A stretch of DNA of 64,000 nucleotides. Source: Mariannaea sp. PMI_226 (lineage: Eukaryota > Ascomycota > Sordariomycetes > Hypocreales > Nectriaceae). Each line of letters opens with the position of its first letter. The first letter of the stretch is position 1. Below are positions 9,585-22,104 of this stretch, one piece after another. A program made the translations under genes and the position numbers. The stretch covers positions 124,001-188,000 of the forward strand of contig JANFOG010000018.1 of the NCBI GenBank assembly GCA_024336345.1, in the 5' to 3' direction. Below the pieces are notes generated by a model. It ran no database searches. It worked only from the letters and a program-made list of their open reading frames with translations, and was not told where the DNA came from.

Positions 9585-11470
9585 ATTTCTAGATGGGTGA
9601 ACTTTTACCGGGGTGACAGAGCCTAGGAATTACCACCGCCGAGGTTTTATATATATTTATTTCTACCCCTTGATCCATGTCTCTGCCATCGGGAAATACC
9701 GATGAAATGCATCGCCTAGGAGACCCTCTTTTACGCTCGCTCGTTTATGGCACACATGTGGTGTGGTGTGGGATTACTTAGTTAGGGAAGAAGTAAGTCA
9801 AGTCGGAGGGCATTAATTCGTTCTTGGAAATTTATTAATGGGTAAGGTAAGCGGTTATGTCAGCGTCAAGCCCTTTCCGTAATGATATAAGAATACTCAA
9901 ACCCCACTCTACCTAAGGGTAAGTTGCAGAACAAAGGTCTAGAAACACATGATTGTGCCTAATAGCTTAGCAGGAAGGGGACAGGAGGGCCGAATAGACG
10001 GGCTGGTGAGTTGATTGGTAAGGCATGGACTGACATTATGCAGTTTCGACTACTACAATTCAGACTCATATCATTAGTGATGATGTCCCGCCTCCCACCT
10101 CATACCACAAGGAGATACCGCGTTCAATGGACTCCTAGATGCCAGCCATCGGAGTGTTCATCTAACTTCTTTATTATCTGCTTCTGCTGCTAAATTCTTT
10201 GTCAGGTGGCATAGGACTAGGCAAGGCCTTGGCCCCTGCTCCTACTGGTTGCACAAACTACCCAGTCATCGCAACGGCTAACTAGTTACTGATCGCGAAT
10301 CAATTCCTCAGGGAAGTCTCGTACGAGTCGTAGGCGGTAGGGCAGGTCAACCATCAGCTCCAGATGATTTTTAGTGTAGATTGGAATGTGCTGTTGACTG
10401 AACCATTTATGAGAGCGTCAGAGGATTGAATAAAAGGGCACATAGAGTGGATGGTTTTACTGCCGATCGGAAACAACACTGGCCAGACTACGCAAGAGTA
10501 TGGAGGTGGCGAGAAAGCCTTTTGCATAGGGGCAAAACTCGATCAACTGTGATGTCGTCTTGCCGAATCGCTTGCCCTGTCAGTAGACAGCCCAAGCTCA
10601 TCGTCCAATACCATTTGGTATGCCTCTAGTGAATCTTGAGAGGAATAAAAAAGTGTATTCATCGTGCCTTTCCATCCAATTCTGGTCTCGAATTGAAGAC
10701 AACGGGCGAGAGTTTTAAGAAAGATCGATCTCAATATACTGAGCAACATTGATATAAAGCAGCTTACAAATAGTATCTTTTTAATGTTTGTGTATATTTG
10801 ACTTATGTATTTGATCGTCCTCACGCTAAGAAATTTGCTAAAATACCGTTACTTAAATATCTATGCGATATGCAATGTTACTATTAATTCATGAAATCTG
10901 GCCTCCCTTCAGTCCCTCTTGTTCTTTCCAAACATCGAAACAGATAGACTACACCTACATCAAAGCTGACCACCATGAGCTGCGTACAGTCAATGAATTT
11001 CTCGCTCAGCATGGACTAGCTGAAGTGGTAGAGTACCTGAAAATGCACAATTTTCCCTTTATTTCTATTCCCGGTACCTCAAATTGAGAAGCCGACTTGA
11101 TCATGGTGCGGAAGTAACCGAAAAAGCAATCGGCATAATCGGAAGCGGAAGCCGAGATGTGTGGAAGCCGAGCTGAGTCATCACGGCAAGGCATTTCCAT
11201 CTCGCCGAGAAACATCGGCAACATTGCTTCTTTGTCTTTACAACCTTCCCCCGCAAGTTTGAGATCTGGCCGGCACCACGAGACCAGATTCCACATTCAG
11301 ATTTCGTATCTTTGACCTTTAGGGTGTTTCTGATTTTAGCGGAGAGAAAGTTCTTTCACTCCGCTCTCTACGAATCTGCCCGTCTCTTGCCGGGTACCGG
11401 CAAAATCCACTGGATCACCGTGGCGAGCACCTCCACTGCACATACTGAAAGCTTTACTTTTGTGTATAGG
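9585..11470. other. Intergenic, 1.9 kb, divergent promoters
   Basis: Upstream of both the hydrolase (minus) and the Zn2Cys6 regulator (plus). A T/A-rich run at 9645-9660 is a plausible minus-strand TATA box. Open frames within 10.4-11.3 kb show no protein-like pattern. Confidence 0.5.
9645..9660 (-). promoter_or_regulatory. Candidate TATA box of hydrolase gene
   Basis: Minus-strand ATAAATATATATAAAA lies 61-76 nt before the hydrolase start codon, a usual distance in fungi. Assigned from sequence alone. Confidence 0.45.
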
Positions 11471-13813
11471 ATGTCGCCATCAATGGCGTCACCCAATGAT
11501 AGCCGTGGCGGATCTATGACTCCATCGGATCCAGGTGCGAGCAAGGATGGTGCTGCTTCTCAGCCAACGAAGAGCATTCATGGGCCACAACGCAGGATCA
11601 AATCAACAGCGTAAGGAAAAAAGAAAAATCCAATACAGATGCATTGTTATGTTTTGACTAAAAAGAGTTCCAAGCTCATTTATTTCTGCTTAGATGCCGA
11701 AGATGTCATGCTCGCAAAGTCAAGTGTTCTGGTGGTAGCCCTTGTGAGAATTGTAAGAATGCAGGCAAGCCGACTGAGTGTTCATATCCTCGTAAGAACC
11801 GCCTTGTCAAAGTCAGCCAGCAGTGAGTTATCCCTAAACCCTCGTTCTGTTTATTCTCCTCATTTGCTTATATTGAGATACAGGTACATCGACGACCTGG
11901 TTGCGGAGAATCAAAAGCTTCGCAGCAAAGACGTCGGCAACCGACTCCGCTCTGACACAACTCAGAAAGATATCTCAGTCGCCCCCACACGCAACAATGC
12001 AACAACAGCAGAAACCTCATCCTCATCTTGCGCACCAGCACCATCACTTGAAGAACGTCCTTGGTTCTTTGACATGAATATTCCACATACGCCCGTACTA
12101 ATAGGGGAGGCTTCTGATGTTGCTTTTGCGACCCGTTTCCGGCAAGCCATATCTGACGAGCCACATAATCACATACCCAGAGTCAACTATGCAACGGATG
12201 AGCGATTACTCGCCCTATCAGATATGGACTGTGCTTGGCCATTTCCGTCACGGGCTCGACTTCTTGTTAATGTCGCCATTAAGTATGTTAGTAGATGCTA
12301 TCATATCGTCCGCAAGAGTCAGATCTTGGAAGGTCTAGAGCAAACACTCCAGAATCCACACTCGACTGATTCTTTGCTAAAGAGCAAATTATGGGCCCTG
12401 TTCGCTATCGGTGAGATGTATTCAACAAGGACAGCCGCAGCCGACACCAATTTTCCAGGCATGGCATATTTTGCGAGAGCAACTCGGGTTCTGCGCATCA
12501 TTAGTGAGCGACCGCGGATTGACGCAATTGAGATTCGGTTATTACTCTCCTTCTACTCACTTGCACTAAACAGACGGTATACTGCGTATACCCTGGCCGG
12601 ATCTTCTGTTCGATTGTCTGTTGTCATGGGTTTGCATCTCAACGTTCCTGAGTACCAGCTTCGAGATCCTGCAGTGCGAGAGCATCGGAATAGAGTGTGG
12701 TGGACGGCATACAGCTTCGACAGGATGTGGGCATCTCGACTAGGACATCCAGTTGCGATTCCAGAGGAAGCTATCGAGGTCGATCTTCCAACTAACCCTG
12801 TGCTGGAAAGTTGTCATGACGATTTCATGGACTGTTCCTACATTAACGCCAACATTCGACTCGCTCGCCTTGCTGCACGGATAGGACACTCAATTTACAG
12901 TAGAGCTCCTCAGCAAACGTCTCTGTCGCAACGGGTTCAAGATGCTTTGAAGGATCTTCGTGCTTGGGTTGAAGAACTACCGACTCACCTACATATTGAG
13001 TCCAAGGATAGTAATGCGGACCCAAGCCCTAAACCCTTGACTCTACATCTCTACTTCAACCAGGTAAGGTTCCTTCACCTCTTCTCAAAAGCAGATCCTC
13101 GTGATTTCCTCACTGGTTCAAGATGCTGACATGTGCCCGAAAAAAAGTGCGTCATTGCGGCAACCAGACCGATTTTACTGCATGTCCTGCGAACCCATGT
13201 TGCGACTTGGAATTCGCAACCAGCTGTTGAACCCGAAGTGCCAGCTTCCGCGATAACATTAGCTGAAGCCTGTGTGAGGTGTGCCCGCCATTCTAGCCGG
13301 CTTCTCATCGAATGCTGGATCGATGGTTCCTTTGCCACCTTTGATTACTTCTACACGCAGTATCTCTTCTCTGCAGCCACGGTGTTGGCAGTCTCAAGTT
13401 TGCTCGACGGGAAGGACAGTAGAAGTGACAGAGATCAGTTCGAGGCTTCTATTCCCTTTCTGGAACAGCTGAAAGAAACCGGTAACTTTGCCGCTGGGGA
13501 GTTCTGCCAACATATTGATGCTATGAAAATCATGATGGCGAGGGCCCAGGCTCGAAGGGGGGATTTTTCCATGGAAGATAATTCCCTAATGGACCCTGCC
13601 CTTGGCTCTTCATTAGACGTAGGGCCAAACAATCTGCCTGCGGATAATGCTACGTCAGGAATGCTTTCCGAGCCTTCTCTGCAAGAATTACTCTCGCAGC
13701 CGATGCTGGATCTGCAATTTATTAATGCGTCAATCTATCAAGACGGCGCGCAAGGACTCTACTGGCCAGATATATCCCCAGAAAGCTGGAGCGCGGATCC
13801 TTGGGTTGCCTGA
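11471..13813 (+). CDS. Zn2Cys6 transcription factor with Fungal_trans domain
   Basis: Four exons (11471-11610, 11694-11822, 11884-13063, 13148-13813) give 704 aa. The whole DNA-binding cluster sits in the 129-nt second exon: six cysteines spaced C-x2-C-x6-C-x5-C-x2-C-x8-C (CRRCHARKVKC, then CENC..C), with the basic linker PRKNRLVKV. A short coiled-coil-like YIDDLVAENQKL follows. The middle homology region (PF04082) is recognisable from YTLAGSSVRLSVVMGLH and RNRVWWTAYSFDRMWAS, a classic signature of this regulator class. I start at MSPSMASP because it gives the usual short Ser-rich leader; an upstream in-frame ATG at 11312 is possible. It is nuclear by family. The next gene on the same strand is an MFS transporter 1.8 kb downstream, which could be a target, but that is inference. 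Confidence 0.9.
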
Positions 13814-15580
13814 TTATATAGAGACGATTTGAGATGATTTGACTTGGGTGATAAATTTCATAGTAAATATTATGAACCTGAATGTTGGCACAGTCGGATC
13901 AAACAGAGAATCGCATTATTACGAACATCTCTATCAAATGAATTAGGGCTTAGTATTATGAGATAGAAACACGAGCGACACGTGACTCACCACAGATGGC
14001 CGCTTTTGTGGTCATGGTTTTAGGCCGTAACACTGAGCCCCTTCATGATGATCTAAGGTGCTAAACGCTTGTAATAAGATACTCCTTTGCGAGTATAGAG
14101 ATTTGGCAGTTTGTGCGATGGGCTACACCCCCTCAGGTCTTGCAAAGTGTGGGTAAATTCTTCCATCTTGATTACAGTTGAAATATAGAGACCTCTTCTA
14201 TATCTGTCTTCAGAGACCTTCTAATGACAAACCATAGCCTCGTGGCACTGTCCAAATTTCGATCGCTGTACGGATCCCCTCACTGAAGCCATACTGGCCT
14301 TCATGGGGGAGGGAGAGCATTATTAAGGAGGCAAAGAGGAGCCTCAATTAAGCTCGTGAGTGTTAATGAGCAGTAGATTAAGTGTGATAGAAAATTTTGG
14401 CAACCTGTAAACTATAAACATTCCCAATTTTATCTGGGCGTGTCTGAGTCGATAAAAGCAAAGAGGTGTGAACAAGAGTCTTAAAAAGGGAGCCCTTTTA
14501 GTATTCAGCAGGGAGGTATTTGCATTGGAACTTTGTGAATGCGACCTGGCGGTAGATATATGATATTAGAACGAGAGGAACTTGCAGGGCTTCTTGGAAC
14601 CGTGTTGTGTGCACGATGCCTTCATATTTATAGATAGCTGTTAAATAACTCATCGGGAGATCCCTGCGTGCTGCAAGAATATCATTTACGTTTACAACAG
14701 TCGTTGGCAAAGGTGGAAGACTCAGAGATGATTAAGGGTAACAGGAATATCACTGAGATCAAGGTGAAGACGGCAAAATAGTCTAATATGCATAAAAAAC
14801 GCGTCTATATAGTAAGTGCAGGCTATCGCAATAGTGGAACAGTCCATACCGAAAGTTATCAAGAATAGGGGGCTATTTGCTCCCCGATTCCATGGACCGG
14901 TTGTCATAGCTTGCCGAACTGATCAAAACGTATGAATGCCACCCATGTTTGGTATACGCGCAACGCCCAACCTTGATCATGCGCTTTTACGAATATCCGC
15001 AAATGACAGGGGGAAAACGAATTAATATTCGGATTAGATCTCGCTATCGCTCCAGCTCCAATTTTTTATGAAGAAGACTGGGGCTACCCCTGGTCTTGAC
15101 CAACCCGAACTCATCAAGCTGTTGACCCATGTTTGCATAAAATCACCCGGCACCTACAAGTTCCGACGACGGCTTGCATAAAATCGGTGTGATGGGAGAG
15201 GAGGGTCATGGGTTGATCTTCACAGTAGGGGGGGGAGGACCTGGGCTGCTCAGTTCTCGCACCTCTCTGGCTGAAATTCCCCCAGACTCTCGGACTATTC
15301 GTGCAACCCGACAATCCGTCATAGAAAAATAGCTGTCCTTAGCCGGATTTAATCCCCCACTCCGTTCCAGGCATAAAATCCGGCTGGGTGATTAAGATGG
15401 AGATATCGTTGGGCACAACTCAGTGTGCCATTGCGGGGTGGGCTCGTGAGTGGTCTCATTCGGACACTTCGTTGATGAGACTGATCCAGAATCCCCTTTA
15501 AATAGTTCCCAGTGTCCTTCTATCCTTATTGCTAGCATGGCGCGCCAGCATCACCAACTACTCCCCTTTCAGGTCCAGTC
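13814..15580. other. Intergenic, 1.8 kb, MFS promoter
   Basis: No gene was recognised. The end of the region contains the leader of the MFS gene with a uORF (listed separately). Confidence 0.5.
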
Positions 15581-15584
15581 ATGA
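15537..15584 (+). CDS. Candidate uORF of MFS gene, overlapping its start
   Basis: A 15-codon frame starting MARQHHQLL ends in a TGA that overlaps the MFS start as ATGA. This geometry allows translational coupling or repression by termination-reinitiation. Its ATG is 44 nt upstream of the main ATG. A leader intron ending at the internal TTTCAG could remove it, so the transcript structure decides whether it is real. Confidence 0.35.
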   Translation: MARQHHQLLPFQVQS

Positions 15585-17474
15585 CGACGACTGAAAAGCC
15601 CGTGGAGCTGGACGAGGTCCGTCCAGAGAGCCAGCAGACATTAACATCTTCGAGAGCCAGTACGCATCCAGAGGCCTCAGCGGCGAAAGATGAAGAGGCA
15701 GCGCGCCCAGATGAAAGCAAGAATGCAGAGATTGCTCCAAGTACCGATCCTAATGCTGTCGGATGGGATGGTCCAGATGATCCCAAGAACCCTCTGAACT
15801 GGTCGCAAGCAAGGAAATGGTCTAATATTGGTGCTTTATCGTTAATGACACTCTTGACGTAGGTTGACATCCCCCCCCTTTCCCCTTTGATTTTTTTTGA
15901 CAAGTCGAACTGCATCTCACAATGCCTACCCACTCTCCTACTCGCTATATTGTCGCAATATTGACGCTAACACCTCTTACACAGTCCGCTCGTTAGTCTC
16001 TTTTAGTCCTCTCGAATATAATCTCAGATCTCGAATTGCCTGCTGATACCGTCGTAGGGTTCGTCCATGTTCGCTCCAGGCGTGCCTGACATCATGGTTG
16101 AGTTCAAGAGTTCCAACCCCAACCTCGCCACCTTCGTTGTTTCTGTCTACGTGCTTGGCTTCGCCTTTGGTCCTCTTGTAGCCGCACCACTCAGTGAGAT
16201 CTACGGCAGAGCACCCGTGTTCAATATTGCCAATGTTCTCTTTATCATTTTCACTGTAGCTACGGCTCTGAGCAAGAACATGGGCATGATCATTGTCTTC
16301 CGCTTGCTGATGGGCTTTTCAGGGTCAACGCCCATCACGAACGGCAGTGGAACCATCTCCGACATGTTTCCAGTTGAGGAGCGAGGTAAGGCAATGGCTG
16401 TTTGGGCCATGGGCCCTCTCTTGGGACCTTGCATTGGGCCTGTAGCTGGAGGCTTCATGGTCGAGGCTATTGGATGGAGATGGGTGTTTTGGGTTATAGC
16501 TATTGCTGTAAGTCACTCAGATGCTTCTCGCCACGCGGCTTTTGTAGGTCTTTTCTAACATACATGCGCTACAGGCCGGTGTTATTGCCGCCGTATGCTA
16601 TTTTCTCGTCGTCGAAACCTATCATCCTACCCTACTTCAGCAAAAAGTCAAGAGACTCAAGAAGGAAACTGGAAATCAGGACCTTCACTCCGTCCTTGAC
16701 GACAAACTCACCAAGAAAGAAAGGTTCGAGCATGCCATCGTTCGCCCGTTAAAGATGCTCTTCACTCAGCCACCTGTCTTTATCCTTTCCCTTTACATCG
16801 CTGTCGTCTACGGAGTTTTGTACCTCATGTTCAGCACTTTTACTTTTGTGTTTGCGCAACAATATGGCTTTGGCACAGGAACAATTGGTCTCTCATACGT
16901 TCCCACCGGCATTGGTATGCTCTTTGGTGTTATTTCCTTTGGCATCATCACAGATATCATCATTAAGAGGAAGATAGCGGAGAGAGGCTCGACAGTACCT
17001 GAAGACCGCCTTCCAGTGTGGTTGACGCTTCCAAATGGCCTCCTCATCGTTGCCGCTCTTTTCTGGTATGGGTGGTCTGCAGAGGCCAACGTCCATTGGA
17101 TAGTCCCCATGATTGGAGTTGCATTGTTCTGTTTAGGACTTATGGGTGTTATGGTCAGTTTTTTTTTTCGTTTGTATGACGCATTTCATGTGACCAGACT
17201 AACATATTATATTTGATGTTTGTAGATGTGCCTTCAGATTTATCTGGTCGATGCATATATTACCTATGCCGCCTCTGTTGTCGCTGCCATCACGGTTCTT
17301 CGCTCTATCGCCGGTGCAATGCTGCCCCTAGCCGGCCTGTCAATGTATGACTCCCTTGGTCTGGGTTGGGGAAACTCGATTCTCGCTTTTCTTGCTCTGG
17401 TCTTGACGCCAGTCCCTATCATATTTCGATTCTACGGTGCCAAGATTCGGGCCAGCAGCCCAGACAACCTGTGA
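15581..17474 (+). CDS. MFS drug transporter, DHA1 family, with 7-nt microexon
   Basis: Five exons (15581-15858, 15985-15991, 16058-16507, 16575-17153, 17226-17474) give 520 aa. The long hydrophilic N-terminus ends in VGWDGPDDPKNPLNW, the typical lead-in to helix 1 of fungal polyamine/multidrug DHA1 exporters. Helix 1 spans the microexon: exon 1 ends ..MTLLT(AC), the microexon TCCGCTC finishes Thr and adds Pro-Leu, and exon 3 continues GSSMFAPGVPDIM. Skipping the microexon breaks the frame. Further hallmarks are the motif-A loop SEIYGRAPVF, GSTPITNGSGTISDMF, the RGKAMA loop, motif C GPLLGPCIGPVAGG and the WRWVFW helix-6 start. The central loop PEDRLPV and the QIYLVDAYITYAASVVAA helix are typical of the C-terminal half. 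It acts at the plasma membrane; the substrate is unknown. Confidence 0.9.
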
Positions 17475-19252
17475 GAGGCTTAAAAAAAAAAAACAGGAAA
17501 TAGTGTCAGGATCAGGATTGTGGCAAGGTGTCGACTGGAGGTACTTCATAACTGGGTACTATTTTTCACATATCTTTAGGTTAGAGGTTTCTTTTGTTGT
17601 TCAGGACATATCCTTCTATTAGCACCCTTTTACTAGTAACGCTCTAGGTGTGTATCTTAGGGTTTTAGACTTATCAATATTTCAGCATTGCATCAAGAAC
17701 GTAACTCTGATTGACAACGGAAGTTCTCGCTCTTGTCTTTACCCAATAGCTTGCAGTCGTAGTCAATCTGTTGTTGTTTGTGACTAAGAGTTTCCGTTTC
17801 TTAGGCTCAAGCTATTGCGGGAGCACGGGTAAATCGGAAGCTTAGCTTATAGCTTCATCAGCCATAAACGGAACTCAGGTTTTTGATGGTGTTATAGCAA
17901 AGTTAACGCCTCTTGTTTAAATGTGGTATACATAAACCTGTCTTTCTACAAATAAACGTAGTTGCGGACACCATTCACCCGGTTTGGATTGGAGATACGA
18001 ATATTATTCCTCTGTAGCTGAGTAACCCATAGCTAAATGAAGAGAAGAAACATATCTAGCTTCCGGCTATGGAGCATAATGTTCGGGTTTCTCAAAACAG
18101 TTCTAGTCAGATACCTTACATCTCTTGACTGATTTGTTTGCTCCTCGGAATTGCACCGGAAGGATACTTCCGGTATGGCTGAGCGAAAACATTCCTTCTG
18201 CGGCCTAGGCCGTCCGGCTGACCGAGCGAGGAGCTTAGACCGACGCCACTGGCTTCCGGGTCTCTTATGAATCCAGACCTCAAAGGGCTGCTGTTTCTGG
18301 TCTGTCAGACCTGATACATACATGGCTGCTACTAACCAAACAAATAAATTGAAGAACAACAGCGTAATGTGTGCCTCGTGCTTGATTTCAAACTGATTTT
18401 ATAAGCATTGTTCAATTACACCACAGTAATTCTACTCCCCAGTCCTTCTCCGGTCCTTTATTTTTTTGATATTCTCTCGTGCTTGGGCTACCTAGTTTAA
18501 AAGCTTATTAGATACTGCTATTGTCACTGAATCCCAAATCAGTCATCGTAACGTCGTAATAATTCGTATTTATATCAGACTCAATAAATTGGGTCTGGGA
18601 TGTAGCCAATCAATGCATATATCAATGTCATTGGCTAGAAAAAGGTGGTCGGCATCATGCGTGAAGTCCCTTGGTATCGTTTGGAGAAGGTATAACTTTG
18701 ATAGTATTCATTGTTAGAGAGTTGCTTGCTGTCGTCGCTCTTGGTCGTCATGATTTGCATCGCAAGCATTGATTTTTTTGGGCTGGGTCTCGCCCGCGGT
18801 CTACTGAGGCGAACTCATGCCGTTGGCTTTTGGCTGTACGCCTATTACGCCGTGAGGTGACGTGAGTGTCGCTTCAAACTCCCTCAGCCTCAAGAAATAG
18901 GGACAGAAATCATTCGTCAGACATACATATGGGTAGCCCTCATCTCATGTATCATGTGGTCGGGCCACAGTGCCACAGTTGACTATCGATGGCCGATCAC
19001 GTAGGCAGTTTCTCTCTCTCTAAATCAGATCTCAAGTAGCAATAAAGGCCAATAAGCTGCTCACCAACTTACCATGCCCTAGATTTGATTCCAATCCAAT
19101 TACCCTTTCAGTGAACTACAAGTGTAGCTTCTGGTTACACCAAACAGAAAAGCTGAGTCCCACAAGTTTGGGCGGCCGTTAAAGGGTCGAGAGAATTTGT
19201 CTACTTCATACCTCGCCCAGAGCTACCACCCACGATTTTCAATACTGACAGC
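17475..19252. other. Intergenic, 1.8 kb, no gene recognised
   Basis: Terminator region of the MFS gene and promoter of the kelch gene. No repeat, RNA gene or protein-like frame stands out. Confidence 0.5.
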
Positions 19253-21225
19253 ATGATCTGCTTACCCATGCCAGCATGGATACTTCGAACATCCGTCCTC
19301 TTCACATGTTACCTTACCTGGACATCCTTCGCGCAAAATAATCCCCTGACGGACTTCTGTCGAAGATGGGGTCACCAATCAGCGGTGGTCGATCGGAAGT
19401 TGTATATTGACGGGGGGCTGGTCAACTACAAGCCCTTTGGATCGTCGTCTCAGAATTTGAGCAGTATGTTTCTTCCCTTCCTTTCCCATAGTGTGGATTG
19501 GATTACAAAAGTACAGTACTAATAAGAACGGCAGACCCTTTTCTCTTGTACAACGATCTCAATTCTGTAAGCAGAGGAATGCCACCACTCTATGCCAACC
19601 TCTCCAAGAACGAGACAATCCCCGACGTCGACGGTGGTATCCTGTGGGAAGATTCGGTAAACAAACGATTATACCTTTATGGCGGTGAATATCACAAGGC
19701 CACGCCACCCGACTTTAATCTCTATAGCTACGATATTCTCAACAATTATTGGGTATCGTTCGGGCCGCCGACAGGGGCACAATCCATCAATACGGCCAGC
19801 TACGGAGCAGGGGTTTCAGTTCCGTCATTGGGTGAAGCATATTACTATGGCGGATTGCTCAGTAATGCTTCTATTCCAGACTGGAATGGGCCGCCAAGGG
19901 CCACAAATAGCTTGATACAGTACACTATGGACTCAAATTCCTGGAGCAACCTAACAGGGCCAGACGAGGTGCCCAGAGCAGAGGGTGCAATGATGTTTAT
20001 CCCCATTGGAGACGCCGGAATGTTAGTTTACTTCGGCGGCAGTCAAGACCTGCACGGCAACGGAACCCTAACGCCGCAGCCCTTGAATGAGATCTTCCTA
20101 TACGATGTCGCGAACGCGAAATGGTACACTCAAAAGACATCCGGTAACACGCCTGATATCAGACGGCGTTTCTGTGGTGGCGCGACATGGGCAGACGACC
20201 AATCTAGCTACAATATGTATGTTATTCATTGCAAGTGTATACGACATGATAACGAGAGGACAAGGCTGACTTTTCACCACCACCATCCCAGTTATATTTA
20301 CGGCGGTTTCGGCTTCCCTCCAAATACAACAGGCTACGATGACGTCTACATTCTCACAATTCCGAGCTTTCAGTGGATTCGGGGTCCCTATCCACCTCAT
20401 AGCAACGTCTCGGGGCCGTTCCCTAAAAACATGATGAGTTGCAACGTTGTAGACCATGCGCAGATGCTCGTCATCGGCGGCACTTTTTCCAACGATACAA
20501 AGTATTCGTGCGACGTCCCAAACATCTACGGCACACATAATATGAACCTTGGCGAACAGGATAAGGATAAAGCCATTTGGGCCTCGTACCAGCCCAACCT
20601 GACGACTTATGTCGTGCCCACCGATATCATAACGGCTGTGGGCGGCCACAATAGTGGTGGCGCGACTATGACTACCCCGATCAGCGGGTTCGATGCCCCA
20701 GACCTATCAGTTATTATGACTCGAAAGGCAGCCTCGGGAACAAGAACACCCACTCGCTCGATCGGTGTCTCTACCACCACACCGAACCCTCCGCCTCCAT
20801 CCAGCTCGAGCCCCACACCACCGCCTGGTCCATCTCTGAGCTCAGGAGCCATAGCGGGAATTGTAGTCGGAAGCTGCGTGGCTCTTATACTGGCGCTCTT
20901 GGGAGGCTGGTTCTTCATCCGCCGGCGGAAAGATCACCACCGCAGAGACAGTGCCGCCGCGCCTCTACCCCCGCCGATGGGCGAGATGCCAGTAGCCTAT
21001 CAATATGATCCCTCAGTACAAATGCAAAATGGCTGGAGCGGTACTCAGGTATCGTCACCAACAATGACAACCGTGTCATATGAACGCCAACAGTCGTTAC
21101 AGCCGGCAGGCCCGCCTGTAGAACTAGCAGGTGAGGGTGAATCTCCCTACGAATATCGAGGCATGAGCCCTATGAGCGGTAAGTTCGAGCTGGGAGGAGG
21201 GCAGGGTGTAACTAGTAGCAACTAA
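19253..21225 (+). CDS. Kelch-repeat single-pass membrane protein
   Basis: Three exons (19253-19463, 19535-20216, 20292-21225) give 608 aa. The first acceptor (19534) was picked because it follows a TACTAAT branch site and yields NLSNPFLLYNDLN in frame. A signal peptide (to about residue 27, ending SFAQN) is followed by an ectodomain of kelch-like blades with recurring GG..Y motifs: KLYIDGGLV, RLYLYGGEY, EAYYYGGLL, MLVYFGGS and YIYGGFGF. Several N-x-S/T glycosylation sites are present. A Pro/Ser/Thr-rich stalk precedes one transmembrane helix at about residues 482-504 (GAIAGIVVGSCVALILAL), then a RRRK stop-transfer and a Pro-rich cytosolic tail of about 100 residues. Such proteins are common on ascomycete surfaces and of unknown function; a sensing or wall-contact role is only a guess. 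Confidence 0.87.
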
Positions 21226-22104
21226 AGGGGCAGAATTACATATCTAGCTAAAAGCAGAATTTCTATAGTATATTGCATTGCAACCTTCTGGTCATTCCCC
21301 AGGGGACAAGCCGGATCACAGGTGGCTGGTGTTGGCGGAGAACATCGGAGTGAGGTCAAGTTATGAGCAGAATGGCGATAACGGTAGTTTGTTATGTTTC
21401 GCAATGCACAAACAGATTGTAATAACCAATTTACATTCAAGGTTCATTGTTTTGCCATGGAGTAATATGACATCATTACCAGCAGGGCGAATGCCTACAT
21501 TTGTGTTGCACGGTGTAAATGAAGAGATCCCCGACTCTGTCCATCCTTGTGTTTGAGACCTGTTAACCCCCCTGAGTAAGAATTAATCGTGCGAGCCAAA
21601 ATATGACACTTCACTATTGGAATTATATATTCAGGTCTCTTCTATCATTATGATATATCTTCCTAGTACGTCTGGCACCATGATACATCTATTCATTCAT
21701 GCAGTAAATCCTAGTACTGGATAGCAACTTATCTAGACAGCTAGTATATGTATACGAGTACATTTATACCGGACTAACCCAACCCTGACCTGAACCTATT
21801 TACGATAGCAAACATGACCTAATATATCTTGGCGGGTCCTAGAATGACCACTAGATGTACTCCTATCATTCTCTCTCGCAATCTCCTCAATCTCAGTTGC
21901 TCGCCTCACACCTTTAACTAAGAGATGGCATGTTGTCTTCTTCATCTCTCTCATCTCACCATAGCGGACACCTCAACTTCTGCCAGTGAATTTATATAGG
22001 CAGTCTTCGATGCTGAGTAGTAATGCGTTGAAACTGGGCCCTATGACATGGAGCTAGGCCAGAAAAGAAATCAATTCTACGAGGATTGATTTGGTACTGG
22101 CGAA
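21226..22104. other. Convergent 3' region, no gene recognised
   Basis: Lies between the ends of the kelch gene and the bZIP gene. AT-rich; nothing protein-like or repetitive was seen. Confidence 0.5.
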
